NCBI RefSeq assembly: GCF_002994745.2
Contig: NC_037092.1
Location: forward strand, 24,949,001 to 25,013,000
Origin: Rosa chinensis
Lineage: Eukaryota; Streptophyta; Magnoliopsida; Rosales; Rosaceae
DNA: 64,000 nt
Reading direction: 5' to 3'
Shown here: positions 36,916-47,807 of the stretch, piece by piece
Layout: every line of letters starts with the position of its first letter
Numbering within the stretch: position 1 is the stretch's first letter
The notes under the pieces: generated by a model
What the model was told of the DNA's origin: nothing
Databases searched by the model: none
The model's input: only the letters and a program-made list of their open reading frames with translations
Translations under genes and position numbers: made by a program

Positions 36916-38748
36916 CTAGTTTCTGTTTCTGTAGCATCTGTACCACAGAATAAGAAAACAAAGGACTCTATACCCAACTATGAAACCCAGCATCACAGCC
37001 AAATTGCTCCATTTTTGTGTGTCTCTTAAATTCTGCTGTCTTAACAATTCATCCCCATATAGATTGCATACTCCTTTATCAATAATCTGAATGCACCTTC
37101 TTCCCTTCTCTCCTCCATACTCATTTATCATAAAGCACTCAAAAGGGTACTTGAAAAGACTTGAGTAATGCATGAAAAGCCAGTAACTTGGAATGTTCTC
37201 CTTCGGAATAAAGTATCCGGAAAAGAGAAAGAACGATCCCATTAGCCCCGAAACAACTGATGTCCCCATGATGAAGTTAGGCACAAGAGCACTGAAACAT
37301 GCTACAACAGAATTGGACATCAGAAGAACCATCCAGACCACAAGATTGAAGTAGATGAACTTGTCGACGTCTCCCCTCAATCCAATCAACCAGTAAACCG
37401 GAGTGGAAAAGAGAATACCAACCATCAAAAGGAAAGGAAGAAATATGAGGGCGTTTGCTATAACATAGGAGGAAACTCTGTAGGCTCCTTTGGAAGTCTC
37501 ACTCATTAGTATTCTTCTCTCTTGTAAGAAAATCGGCAGGCCTTCTGTTGTGGAAGATAGCAAGAAAGTGAGGCTGAAGGCAAAAAAACCAGTTTGGGTT
37601 TGTAAAGCGATTGTACTTTGTTGTCTGCCTACGTTTAGAAATATGGTTCCGAGTAGTAACCCAGCTACCAAGGCTTGTACGACTCTTGTGACAAACAGTT
37701 GCTTGGTTCTGAAAATGTTGCTGCAGAATCTTTCTCCTAGTATAACAACTTCCTCGAGTCTAGAATTCCGGTAGAGTTGCTTCTTTTCTTCTAAACTGTG
37801 AAAATGGTGCTCAAACTTATGATTCCCTCTGAGGAAACGTCGGTTGTTTAAGGCTTCTGGAATTTGTGTATCCAAGCTTTCAATAACATCGATTGCAAAT
37901 TCAAGCATGTTGACATGGTTGGGGATGCAATGTCCTGCAAACTTGAGCCTTTCTTTGAGAAAATGCATCGATCCGTTGTGCATGACAGTTCCGTTGGAAA
38001 GCAGAACAAGGCGATCAAACATTTCTAAGATCCGAAAACCAGGTTGGTGAATGGTGAGAACAATAGTCTTGCCTTGATTGACAACCATTGTTTTGAGCAA
38101 TGACACTATATGGAAAGCTGAGGCAGAATCCAGTCCTGAAGTTGGTTCATCAATCAAAATCACAGCTGGATCATGCACTAAATCAACTCCAACTGAAACT
38201 CTTCGCCTTTCTCCACCTGAAATCCCATTTTTGCTTGATCCCCCACCGATTCTTGAAGCCGCAACATGTTCCAGCCCAAGCTCTTTCATCAGCTGCCTCA
38301 CTTTGGCTGCAGCCTCCTTTCTCCCACTAGGATGCCTCAGAAGGGCACTATACATGAGTGTTTCTTCAACCGTAAGTAATGGGAATAGAGCATCATCTTG
38401 AGTAACATACCCCGACATTCTCCGAAAACTTTTAGCCTCCATGGGAAGATTATTAACCAGAACTTGACCACACACTTTCTTTGGGGAGATCTTTCCAGCA
38501 AGAATTTCTAGCAGTGTGGTTTTCCCAGCTCCACTAGGACCAGCAATGGCAGTGATCTCACCAGGCCTTGCTTCACAGTTGACATTCTTCAAAATGAAGC
38601 TTGGAACTCTCTTGGAACTAGCACCACCACATAGCACCCATTTCATTTCATCAAATTGGGCACATAATTTGTAGCTCAGATTTCTGGTTTCAATTCTATA
38701 TGGTGTTCTCTGGCCACCGTGGACCGGAATCTTCACCGGCAACTCCAT
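36916..38748 (-). CDS. ABCG10: ABC transporter G family half transporter, ABCG10-like
   Basis: A single-exon 610-residue protein with the ABCG order: nucleotide-binding domain first, membrane domain second. Walker A is GPSGAGKTT (about residues 69-77), the signature is [11 protein letters not shown], Walker B is [12 protein letters not shown], and the switch histidine lies in LTIHQPGF. The C-terminal half has about six membrane helices starting near residue 350, including [20 protein letters not shown] and [12 protein letters not shown]. The start [20 protein letters not shown] and the end WYRCYRNRN match Arabidopsis ABCG10. Half transporters dimerise and export hydrophobic compounds across the plasma membrane; legume ABCG10 proteins are linked to phenylpropanoid movement. 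The substrate here is not inferable. The frame is intact, without gaps. Confidence 0.93.
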   Translation of the reverse strand: MELPVKIPVHGGQRTPYRIETRNLSYKLCAQFDEMKWVLCGGASSKRVPSFILKNVNCEARPGEITAIAGPSGAGKTTLLEILAGKISPKKVCGQVLVNNLPMEAKSFRRMSGYVTQDDALFPLLTVEETLMYSALLRHPSGRKEAAAKVRQLMKELGLEHVAASRIGGGSSKNGISGGERRRVSVGVDLVHDPAVILIDEPTSGLDSASAFHIVSLLKTMVVNQGKTIVLTIHQPGFRILEMFDRLVLLSNGTVMHNGSMHFLKERLKFAGHCIPNHVNMLEFAIDVIESLDTQIPEALNNRRFLRGNHKFEHHFHSLEEKKQLYRNSRLEEVVILGERFCSNIFRTKQLFVTRVVQALVAGLLLGTIFLNVGRQQSTIALQTQTGFFAFSLTFLLSSTTEGLPIFLQERRILMSETSKGAYRVSSYVIANALIFLPFLLMVGILFSTPVYWLIGLRGDVDKFIYFNLVVWMVLLMSNSVVACFSALVPNFIMGTSVVSGLMGSFFLFSGYFIPKENIPSYWLFMHYSSLFKYPFECFMINEYGGEKGRRCIQIIDKGVCNLYGDELLRQQNLRDTQKWSNLAVMLGFIVGYRVLCFLILWYRCYRNRN

Positions 38749-39334
38749 TGTGAGGGAAGAGTGAAAGCTTGAGAGGACGTGCGATATTTGTGGGATGTTT
38801 GAGGGATATTATGGGAGATGAGCTAACACACCAAACTTGGTGTTACCGCACAAGTTACACTACAGCAGAAGCCAGCTTTGATAAAAGGGATGAGCTTAAG
38901 ACATTTGGAAAGTCTGTACTATGTAGTTGACTTGGTATTGCTTTCTACTGTTTTCTTGTTGGCAATGGAAAAATGGAAGTTTTGGGAGTTGGAGAGGTTC
39001 AAGAAACCAGAGAAAGAGGATGACTTGCTTCATTGGGAAGTTTATTTCAGGTGAGCTGATTATTGACTGCGTAGGGTTGGTGTTATTAGTTGCTTCACTA
39101 TCTGCCCACTCTTTAACTCATCAGCTCAGCAATCAGCAAGTTTGGTTGGAAAATGCTAGTTAAATGGACCAATTAGTCAAGGACAACAATAGAGTTGCCA
39201 AAATGAAACAGAAACAAAAAGATAACCTCAACCTCGCCCCATATCATTGTGAAGCCCATATTTGAATTGTTTCCTGGTCTGGAATTCGGCGGGTCGACCC
39301 GATTTAGACATAAGCCCGACTTACCAATAAAGCA
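38749..39334. promoter_or_regulatory. Upstream region of the ABCG10-like gene
   Basis: Promoter and leader of the minus-strand transporter must lie here. I see no unambiguous TATA box. No other gene is recognised. Confidence 0.4.
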
Positions 39335-39851
39335 GAATTTTACACAAATGATCATTGAACTTTGGAGTTTGACCAATTTGACACTTTTTGAGTTTTTTCA
39401 CTCATTTTTTAAAAATATCACTTTACTTACTGAACTTACTAACTCACTTTAGTCATTTTGTCAATTTTATCGGTTAAAAAGACTCGTAAATAGCCACAAT
39501 TTTGAGGATATTTTAGTAATGATGGTATAAAAATAATTTATTTTTTTACTCCTTATTTATTTATCTCTCTTGACCACACTCATATTTAACTTTATCAAGA
39601 TACTCACAATCTTGATCGAGCTTGGAACGAGTTCATGCTCGATTGAAAATAAAAATAATAAAAAAATAAATACTTTTTTTTTGGATGATTGGACTAAAAT
39701 ACCCTTAAGGTTAATGATGTTTAACATCAGATTTAACGGCAATAACTAAAGTGAATTGCAAAGTTAAATCTGAGAGTAAAGTGATATATTTAAAAAGTCA
39801 GTGACTAAAGTGTCGGATGAGCTATAGTTCAGTGACCATGTGTGTAATTTT
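39335..39851. mobile_element. Inverted-repeat MITE, about 517 bp
   Basis: The left end AATTTTACACAAATGATCAT and the reversed right end AAAATTACACACATGGTCAC match. Related words (TGACACTTT / CGACACTTTAG, ATATCACTTTAC) follow over about 90 bp. The AT-rich flanks do not show a clear target duplication. Probably MULE-derived, judging by similar plant MITEs. Confidence 0.6.
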
Positions 39852-40628
39852 CTTATTTCTCACTACCAATATTTTTTTTTTTTTGTTTCGACACTTCCAT
39901 CCATTCAAGTCATCTTATTTTATACTTTTAAATTTTTATTAGGAATATGTATTGAGAAAAAAAAATTATCAAAAGAGATTCTAGTTACACCTCTAAATTT
40001 ACTTTCTACTGTTGAAACTGATTTTTTTTTTTTTTTTGAAAGTCTCATTTTACCGTTTTTCACTTTTTCCTATGTTTTTATCCTAATATGCATCTTCCCA
40101 ACATCCTATCTCCACACTAACACAAGCAATCAATATGGTCATTTACAAAATGTAAATATACTAATATATACTAATCATATTAAATATATAGTCAAATAAT
40201 ATGATATTTCATGATTTTTGAAATTAAGAATATTTTAGGTATTTTGGGTTGTGTACTTAGAAACTTAAAAAGTTCAAAAACTTAGAATTAGAGTATTTTT
40301 ATTTTGTGAGTCGATATATAATTAGTCGAATCTAACGTTTTATTTTATTATAGTAGTTGTATGACTTTATGGTCAAGCGATGACTAATATTAAGCATAAA
40401 CTTTCTTATTCTACTTAAAAAAGGCAATGTTATGGTGTGATTTTTATGTATTCTGGGCATGCATTCCTCAAATACAAAGTTTGCATTCATAATGTAGCCA
40501 TGCATTAATAATAGGGAGTTTCTATTCATACCTCTAAAATTGGTATTTGGACTATTTTTTTTCTTCTAAGTAATAGTTGACTTTGTCAACTCATATCAAA
40601 TTACCAACTAGGACACAAAAGATGGGAG
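39852..40628. other. AT-rich intergenic DNA
   Basis: No gene. A short sequence at about 40509-40545 (TCTATTCATACCTCTAAAAT) recurs inverted at about 54638-54668, so both are pieces of one dispersed repeat. Confidence 0.5.
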
Positions 40629-41107
40629 GAAATAATAGGAGTTTTGTCCATTTACCCTATTTCTAGGGAATTTTTTCCCACTTACCCCATTAAGTTTTTT
40701 TAATTCCCTCTTACCCAATACACTCTAAGGAGGTATTCCCTAATACCCCATTAAGATTTTTTTTTTTTGTTTTTTAATACCATTTTGCCCTCACCCCTTT
40801 GTTACTTAGAGAGAGAGAGAGAGAGAGAAACCATAGGGGACTTTGCTGGAGCCTGGTCACGGCCGCCGGATTCTGGTCACCTGTCGCAGGAATCCGATCA
40901 ACTGTAGTCGGATTCAGGCCAACTTTTGCCGAATTCCGGTCACCGGCCGCCGCCAACCGGACTGTTATGAAAACCTCACCGAAAAGGTTTGTTGCCCCCA
41001 ATAGACATCTATTGCCCTCCAATAGAGGGGCAATAGACCTCTATTGCTCCCCAATAGACGTCTATTGCCCCTCAGTAGAATTTTCGGTCACTGGAATGAG
41101 AACTAAT

Positions 41108-41622
41108 TGTACATACATGTGCATTTGCAAGCATAATTAGCTATAATGAGCCACGCTCATTGTACCGCCAGGGGTACCAACGCCCACCATATAAGTGACT
41201 GGCGTAAAGACAGCTAGCCGGGTTACCGCCTGAGCCCCGGATCAACCCCAAAGCACCGCCGACGCGCCGCCACGCGCCGTGTCAAGTTAGCATCAGAAGC
41301 TACTGAAACTAGGAACTGAAGCACATCAGTCCTACATCGAAAACAAGGAGAAGATCATCCTCTTCCTCACCTATAAAAGGTCCTCTCCTCTCTCCTCATT
41401 TATTACGCATTCAATACTTACCTACTGTTACTTTGTCAACATAAATACATTGACTAACTTAGGCATCGGAGAGTTGAAGACCGCCCAGCGCGGTCTCCCT
41501 CTGACGCCCATTGTATTTTACTTGACAGGTAACGGGAACCACTAACAACAGAAGTATCGATCCGCCCGCCGGATCTGCGTTAACTAAAGTCCAGCTACCG
41601 CTAGACTTTTAGACATTAACAT
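41108..41622 (+). repeat. 5' LTR of the Tat-type element
   Basis: It starts TGTACATACATG and ends GACATTAACA. A TATA box TATAAAAG lies at 41372-41379, so the transcript should start near 41405. TTGGCGCCGTCTGTGGGAA follows the LTR directly. Confidence 0.95.
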
Positions 41623-41641
41623 TGGCGCCGTCTGTGGGAAC
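41623..41641 (+). promoter_or_regulatory. Primer-binding site
   Basis: TTGGCGCCGTCTGTGGGAA directly follows the LTR. TGGCGCC at the start is common to plant gypsy elements that prime from a tRNA 3' end; I cannot assign the tRNA with certainty. Confidence 0.75.
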
Positions 41642-41674
41642 TCTTGAACTAAAGATCATCCCACTACAATCACC

Positions 41675-43033
41675 ATGACTAACGGTAGCGGGGGAAACGC
41701 TGAGGAGCAGGCAGAGCTCCCCGCCATTCCCCAACCCTCCGACCCCGCGATCAGCGTTAACCGCGCACTATTCACAACCTCGGCCAACCCCGGCGGTGAG
41801 GCAAATCCAGGCAGCAGCCGCCCATCAGGCCAAGATCTCGTCACCATGTACGAGATAGCACTGGTGGATCTTCATAAGGCAAACAGAGAGCGTGAGGAGG
41901 AGCGCAAGGAGAAGACCGAAGCCCAAAGACAGGTGGCCGCGCTCATGACGCGCTTTGAGGAACTAAAAAACACTTTGGCGACCACCGACCGCCCGGCACA
42001 GAGCGAGCAGTCAAGCAGCACCAGGCGTAGTCGACCCAGCGCCGGCACAACGATGCCAGGGCCGGTCGTACAAATGCATGTACCGCTGAACCCACCTGGG
42101 TTGTCGGGAATGGGACCGCCGCCCATACCCCAACTAATGTTAGAACAGGTGGCGGAATCACTTCCACGCACCAACCGCTTGAATACCAGGGCAGGGACTG
42201 AGGGTGATCGGCCCATACCTAGGCGCAAGCCAACTCGGCAGGTCGGTCAGGCCGATTCCGCCGGCGATGCAACAGCCCAGCTATTGGAAAGGATGCACCA
42301 AATGGAGCAGAGGTTGATCCAGGCGGAGACGGGCGTCCCAGCGTCAACTCGAAACCCGCTATTCACTTCCAGACCCGGCCCATTTTCCGCCGCGATCCTG
42401 CAGGCTGTCAGACCGACATATGCAAAAACCCCGAAGATGTCGCAGTATGGCGGAATGACCGATCCCTTTGTCCACATGGACACCTTCAAGAAGGTCACCA
42501 ACAACAAGGGGTTCGACGACGCCACCTTATGCCATCTGTTCAGCGAAACGTTGGACGGCGAGGCAATGAACTGGTTTTTTGAATGTCCGCCAGGATCTGT
42601 CGGCTCATTCCATGCACTGTCGCATGCTTTCCTCTCCCGCTTCATCTTACTGTCCGCCGGACATCACAATACAAGTCAGCTTTTCGGCGTTAAACAAGGG
42701 GAGGACGAGTCACTGAAGGCCTTTGTCACAAGGTGGCGGGCGGCAGCATCTCAATGCCGCGACCTAGACAAAACCATGGCATCGGCAGCCTTCAGGAAAG
42801 GACTCCTCAAGGGACCGTTCCTCTATCACCTCAATTACAATCATCCCAATGCGACGTACGACCACGTCATGAGTGAGGCGGTCATCCACGCCCAGGCGGA
42901 ATTCATCACATATGGAGAGACCCCACCACCAACAACGCCAACAAGGTCAACTCAACCATCTTCCAGTCACCAGGTAACCGCTGACAAGCCCCCCTCAGCA
43001 CCGCCAGCTGACAAGAAAAGGGAGTGGCAGTAG
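41675..43033 (+). CDS. Gag polyprotein part, Tat-type gypsy
   Basis: 452 codons from the first ATG after the primer-binding site. The N-terminus is Pro/Ser-rich, then comes a charged helix with EREEERKEKTEAQRQVAAL, probably a coiled coil. The retrotransposon Gag capsid domain spans about residues 250-410 (PFVHMDTFKK..., GEAMNWFFECPPGSV, AFLSRFILL, DESLKAFVTRWR). The frame stops at TAG 43031-43033, but the same frame is open again immediately and contains the knuckle-like CKYHTDSGHNTNNC before the next ATG. This stop therefore separates capsid from the nucleocapsid-like part. Confidence 0.93.
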   Translation: MTNGSGGNAEEQAELPAIPQPSDPAISVNRALFTTSANPGGEANPGSSRPSGQDLVTMYEIALVDLHKANREREEERKEKTEAQRQVAALMTRFEELKNTLATTDRPAQSEQSSSTRRSRPSAGTTMPGPVVQMHVPLNPPGLSGMGPPPIPQLMLEQVAESLPRTNRLNTRAGTEGDRPIPRRKPTRQVGQADSAGDATAQLLERMHQMEQRLIQAETGVPASTRNPLFTSRPGPFSAAILQAVRPTYAKTPKMSQYGGMTDPFVHMDTFKKVTNNKGFDDATLCHLFSETLDGEAMNWFFECPPGSVGSFHALSHAFLSRFILLSAGHHNTSQLFGVKQGEDESLKAFVTRWRAAASQCRDLDKTMASAAFRKGLLKGPFLYHLNYNHPNATYDHVMSEAVIHAQAEFITYGETPPPTTPTRSTQPSSSHQVTADKPPSAPPADKKREWQ

Positions 43034-46000
43034 GACCACCACCAAACCAAGCGGCAGAAAGGGCAACATTATTACAAGGGAAACCGCCCAACTCATGGGG
43101 ATAACCACAACAGGCAGGCGGAGTCCTCACAGCGGTACGCAGTTTTCACGGTCCTAACGGCCTCATATGAAGATATCTATAATCAGTGCAAGGATCAGAT
43201 CCCACCGCCACCCCCTCCAAAGTACCCAAAAACAGGCAAGCCCAGGAACACTGGCAAGTGGTGCAAATACCACACGGACAGCGGCCACAATACAAACAAC
43301 TGCAATGCTCTCAAAACGGCCATTGAGACTTTGTACCGTGACGGCAAGTTGGAGCAGTTCAAGGTGCGCCAACCACCACCAGTGATGGCCAACGTTGAGA
43401 CCTTGGGCCGCATCAACACCATCGATGGCGGTGCTCCAATCACCAACATGTCTCACAGGGCAAGAAAGCGCTATGAACGCGCTAACCACCCAAAGGAAGT
43501 TTGCAACATCCGCTACGAGAGATCCGCCAAACTCCCGAGATCAGGTTGGGAGCCTATTACCTTTTCAGAGGAGGAGGAGCGCGGAGTACATTTACCCCAT
43601 GACGACCCATTCTTAGTCGATGCCATTCTTGGCAAATTCTCGGTGGGGAGAATCTTGGTGGATAGCGGGTCCGCTGTCAACGTCATCTTCAGCGGTTGCT
43701 ACGACCATCTCAAGCGGAACAAGAAACTACTCCAGGATCACGAGCCACTGCTCAGCTTCTCCGGTGACATCACACAACCACTAGGGTCGGATTACATGCG
43801 ACTAGTTATCGGCACTAGTCCCTGTATGGCGGAAGTGCACACGGAGTTCATTATTGTCGACTGTTTCAGTTCGTACAACGCTATCATTGGTCGACCAGCG
43901 CTTAATAAGCTCAAGTGCATCATTGCCGGATACATGCTTCTCATGAAGTTCCCCACGCCCAACGGCACAGGCTGTGTGAGGGGAAGCCAACAGCTGGCAC
44001 GAGAATGTTATTCAGCGACTATGGCACGGCCAACGCGCCGCCATGAAATCCTCACAGTGGGTAATGACCCACCACCACCGAATATCTTTGAGGATCCCAG
44101 AGATGAGGAGGAGAAATATGTAAAGAAGGAGCCGGTCAACCCGGACACGTCGCTGAAGGTTGTCTGCATCTCAGACGAGCATCCTGAGAGGACGGTCCGC
44201 ATAGGCGCCCAACTAGATCCAGAAGTGGAGGCAGAACTCACTCAATTCCTACGTGATAACGCGGCCGTCTTTGCATGGTCCTATGCGGACATGCCAGGCA
44301 TCTCTACTGAAATAATCACTCATAAGCTGACCATCAAACCTTCCTTTTTTCCCATCAAGCAGAAGCGGAGGGCTTTTGATGAGGAAAAGTACCAGGCAAT
44401 CGGACAGGAGGTCGCCAAACTACGGGACATTGGATTCATCCGCCAAGTCATCTACCCTCAATGGATCTCAAATCTGGTAATGGTAAAAAAGCCCAGCGGC
44501 AAGTGGCGGATGTGCGTCGACTTCAAAAATCTCAACAAGGCATGCCCAAAGGATAGTTTCCCGCTACCTCGTATCGATCAGCTGGTCGATGCAACCGCCG
44601 GACACGAACTCCTCAGCATGATGGACGCCTTCTCCGGATACAATCAGATCAAGATGCACCCCAGCGACCAAGAATGCACCACCTTCACCACCGACAAAGG
44701 CCTCTACTGCTACAATGTCATGCCTTTTGGTTTGAAGAACGCCGGTGCAACTTATCAGCGGTTGATGAACGCCATGTTCGCTGAGCATCTGGGAAAAATC
44801 ATCGAGGTCTATGTGGACGACATGCTAGTTAAGAGCATAAAGGCCAGTGGACATGTGGCAAACCTCAGGATCATAGTAACCATCCTCCTGGCCTACGGTA
44901 TGCGCCTCAACCCAGAAAAATGTTTCTTTGCAGTCACCGCTAGCAAATTTCTGGGTTACATCGTCAGCGAGCGAGGTATCGAGGCTAACCCAGATAAGGT
45001 ACAGGCCATCCTTAACCTGTCGGACCCCAAGTATAAGGTGGACGTCCAGTGCCTCCAGGGCAAGTTAACCGCCCTTTCTCGATTCATCTCTCGACTTACT
45101 GACAAGTGCGCCCCATTCTTCAAACTTCTCAAAACGACTCACAAGAAGGTCATTGACTGGAACCCAGAATGTCAGGCGGCGTTCCAGGGCCTAAAGGAAT
45201 ATCTGGCGGCAGTCCCTCTCCTTTCTGTCCCTGTCCAAGGAGAGACACTATTCATATATCTGGCGGTCTCGGCAACGGCAGTAAGCTGCGCCATAGTCCG
45301 GCGGGAAGGCCAGGATGAACTCCCAGTATTCTACGCCGGCAGAGGTATGAACGGAGCGGAAACAAGGTATCCACCTTTGGAACAACTGGCTCTCGCACTT
45401 ATCGTTGCCGCCAGACGCCTCCGCCAATATTTCCAGGCTCACACGATCCATGTGTTAACCAATCAACCGATGAGGCAGGTAATGCAGAACCCTGAACACT
45501 CGGGCCGCCTCAGTAAGTGGGCGATTGAGCTCAGCAAATTTGACATAGAGTACAAGCCAAGAACCGCCAAGAAGGGCCAGGCAGTAGCGGACTTCATCGC
45601 TGAACTTACCGAGCGTCAGCCGGAACCCAGTACTCAAACAAAGTCCGCAACAGAAATAGTAGCCAGTGTAGAGGCAACTCCCCCACAGTCCGATTGGAAC
45701 CTCCACGTGGACGGATCCGCCTGTGCCAAGGCCAGCGGCGCCGGAGTCATCTTAACCGGACCCGGGGGACTGAACGCAGAGTACGCGTTGAAATTCAACT
45801 TCAAAGCTTCAAACAATATGGCGGAGTACGAGGCGCTCATAGCCGGTCTACTCCTCGCCATTGACTCCGGAGCTGACAACGTCAACATATTCAGCGACTC
45901 CCAACTAGTCGTCAATCAGGTCAACGACAGCTTCCAAGCCAAGGACCAGCAGCTAGCGGCATATTTGGGGTACGTAAAGACGTTGCTAAAGAAGTTCAAA

Positions 46001-47395
46001 TTTCACACAATCACACAAATCCCCAGGGAAAAGAACGCCAAGGTTGATTCACTGGCGAGACTGGCAACCGCCCAACCGCATAAGAGTCCAGCGGACACAA
46101 GGGTGGAGTATCTTGACAAGCCAAGTATCACAAAGACCCTGGCGGAAATCTTCAACTTTCAGGTCAACCCCAGCTGGATGGACGAGATCATTACATATAA
46201 ACGCAACGGAACGTTGCCAGAAGACAAGGTACAGGCAAGACAGCTCCAGCGAAGAGCAACCCGCTACAACATCCAGCACGGCAAGCTCTACCGCCAGGGG
46301 TTCACCCATCCTAACCTCCGCTGTCTAACCCCAGAGGAAGGAAGGGTTGTCCTAGCAGAAATCCATGGCGGGGAATGCGGAAACCACTCGGGCGCCAGAT
46401 CCCTGGCCAACCGCACAATGCGACAAGGGTACTTCTGGCCCACACTTGGTGATGACGCCCGGCGGATTTCGAGGTCTTGCCACAAATGCCAACAGTTTGC
46501 AGATCTCCCACACGCACCAGCGGAACCACTGTCAATCATCGTGGGCCCATGGATTCATTCCACGTGGGGCCTTGATCTGATGGGAAAATTCCAAACTGCC
46601 AAGGGTCAGTTCAAATACATCATTGTTGCCATCGATTACAACAGCAAGTGGATAGAGGCAGAGCCACTGACGGCAATAACTACCGCCAAGGTAATTCGCT
46701 TCCTTTGGAAGAATATCTACTGCCGCTACGGTGTCCCACACACAATCATTACAGACAACGGCACACAGTTCAACAATGACGAGCTCATCTCCTTCACCAC
46801 CAACTTAGGCACCAAGTTGAGGTTTGCATCTGTCGCCCACCCCCAGACCAACGGCCAGGTCGAAGCGGCAAATAAGATAATCAAAAAGTTGTTAAAAAAG
46901 AAGCTCGACAACGCCAAGGGTTTATGGGCGGAAAAGCTCCCAGAGGTTCTGTGGGCCATACGAACAACTCCAACCTCCGCCACCGGAGAAACTCCTTTTT
47001 GTATGATGTTCGGCACAGAGGCTGTCTTACCCATTGAAGTTACTCAACCTACCGCTAGAGTCGAAGGCTACTGCCCAGAGAACAACAGCGCCGGCGTCAA
47101 CTTGGACAAGGACCTCCTAGAAGAGAAAAGACGCAAGGCCCACTTACACAATCTACAAAACAAACAACGGGTATCACGTTTCTACAACGCCAGAGTCAAG
47201 GCCCGGAACCTCCAGCTGGGGGACTCGGTCATGAAGGAAGTCATTCCGCCGCCGACAAAACTCCGCCCAACTTGGGAAGGCCCGTACAAAATTGTGGAAG
47301 TCGTTAGCCCAGGCACCTTCTACTTAATGGACAAGGACGGCGTCACATCGGCCCGCCCTTGGAATACTGAACACCTTCGGTATTACTACAAATAG
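43034..47395 (+). CDS. Pol polyprotein: protease, RT, RNase H, second RNase H, integrase
   Basis: The frame is open from 43034 in phase with gag; the first ATG is at 43331 (1354 codons, numbering below). Domains: nucleocapsid-like CKYHTDSGHNTNNC before the ATG; aspartic protease with DSGS at 111-114; reverse transcriptase with the YVDD active site at 494-497; gypsy RNase H around 638-740; a second RNase H with acidic residues D794, E832, D856 and D906; integrase with a His/Cys zinc finger (about 1010-1055) and catalytic D1082, D1142 and E1178 (35 residues between the last two); and the GPY module WEGPYKIVEV near the C-terminus. All catalytic residues are present. Translation without passing the TAG would need internal initiation. 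Confidence 0.95.
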   Translation, partial: DHHQTKRQKGQHYYKGNRPTHGDNHNRQAESSQRYAVFTVLTASYEDIYNQCKDQIPPPPPPKYPKTGKPRNTGKWCKYHTDSGHNTNNCNALKTAIETLYRDGKLEQFKVRQPPPVMANVETLGRINTIDGGAPITNMSHRARKRYERANHPKEVCNIRYERSAKLPRSGWEPITFSEEEERGVHLPHDDPFLVDAILGKFSVGRILVDSGSAVNVIFSGCYDHLKRNKKLLQDHEPLLSFSGDITQPLGSDYMRLVIGTSPCMAEVHTEFIIVDCFSSYNAIIGRPALNKLKCIIAGYMLLMKFPTPNGTGCVRGSQQLARECYSATMARPTRRHEILTVGNDPPPPNIFEDPRDEEEKYVKKEPVNPDTSLKVVCISDEHPERTVRIGAQLDPEVEAELTQFLRDNAAVFAWSYADMPGISTEIITHKLTIKPSFFPIKQKRRAFDEEKYQAIGQEVAKLRDIGFIRQVIYPQWISNLVMVKKPSGKWRMCVDFKNLNKACPKDSFPLPRIDQLVDATAGHELLSMMDAFSGYNQIKMHPSDQECTTFTTDKGLYCYNVMPFGLKNAGATYQRLMNAMFAEHLGKIIEVYVDDMLVKSIKASGHVANLRIIVTILLAYGMRLNPEKCFFAVTASKFLGYIVSERGIEANPDKVQAILNLSDPKYKVDVQCLQGKLTALSRFISRLTDKCAPFFKLLKTTHKKVIDWNPECQAAFQGLKEYLAAVPLLSVPVQGETLFIYLAVSATAVSCAIVRREGQDELPVFYAGRGMNGAETRYPPLEQLALALIVAARRLRQYFQAHTIHVLTNQPMRQVMQNPEHSGRLSKWAIELSKFDIEYKPRTAKKGQAVADFIAELTERQPEPSTQTKSATEIVASVEATPPQSDWNLHVDGSACAKASGAGVILTGPGGLNAEYALKFNFKASNNMAEYEALIAGLLLAIDSGADNVNIFSDSQLVVNQVNDSFQAKDQQLAAYLGYVKTLLKKFKFHTITQIPREKNAKVDSLARLATAQPHKSPADTRVEYLDKPSITKTLAEIFNFQVNPSWMDEIITYKRNGTLPEDKVQARQLQRRATRYNIQHGKLYRQGFTHPNLRCLTPEEGRVVLAEIHGGECGNHSGARSLANRTMRQGYFWPTLGDDARRISRSCHKCQQFADLPHAPAEPLSIIVGPWIHSTWGLDLMGKFQTAKGQFKYIIVAIDYNSKWIEAEPLTAITTAKVIRFLWKNIYCRYGVPHTIITDNGTQFNNDELISFTTNLGTKLRFASVAHPQTNGQVEAANKIIKKLLKKKLDNAKGLWAEKLPEVLWAIRTTPTSATGETPFCMMFGTEAVLPIEVTQPTARVEGYCPENNSAGVNLDKDLLEEKRRKAHLHNLQNKQRVSRFYNARVKARNLQLGDSVMKEVIPPPTKLRPTWEGPYKIVEVVSPGTFYLMDKDGVTSARPWNTEHLRYYYK

Positions 47396-47807
47396 TCAGA
47401 ACGCTACCCAGGAGCATCTTGACTTAGCTAAATTTTTTGTTCAAATATTTAGCTAAGGGAAGCTACCCAACGGGTACTACCCCGCTTTTGTACACTGATC
47501 AGTCAGCTATCAATGAAACGAGGAATTATTCAAACCATTGTTACCAAGTCTAGCACTGAGGGCAACTGGCAACGCCAGCAATCGTCGGCGGACCTCGTCC
47601 GCTACGAGGTGCACTTGGACCAATCTTAATTCCTTTAATGTTTCATTGATCGACAAAAGAAAAATATAACTTAAAAACACTACATGGCAAACCAAGTCAG
47701 AAATTTATGTTACGCCCCAAAATTCTTTACAAACTGATATGCCTCAGCGGCTACAAAAAAGCGGAAAGCGAAAAAAAAAAAAAAAACTATGGAAGTCTCA
47801 GCTAGCT
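47396..47807. other. Spacer between pol and the opposite-strand gene
   Basis: 412 bp with no coding frame. This is where the two convergent transcripts should end. A poly-A stretch lies at 47770-47786. Confidence 0.6.

Noticed and set aside
37490..38401. Plus-strand frames opposite the ABCG gene
   Set aside because: Shadows of a well-supported minus-strand gene.
41872..46539. Several minus-strand frames opposite gag and pol
   Set aside because: Shadows; no domain, and codon character belongs to the plus strand. Only the downstream minus gene is supported.
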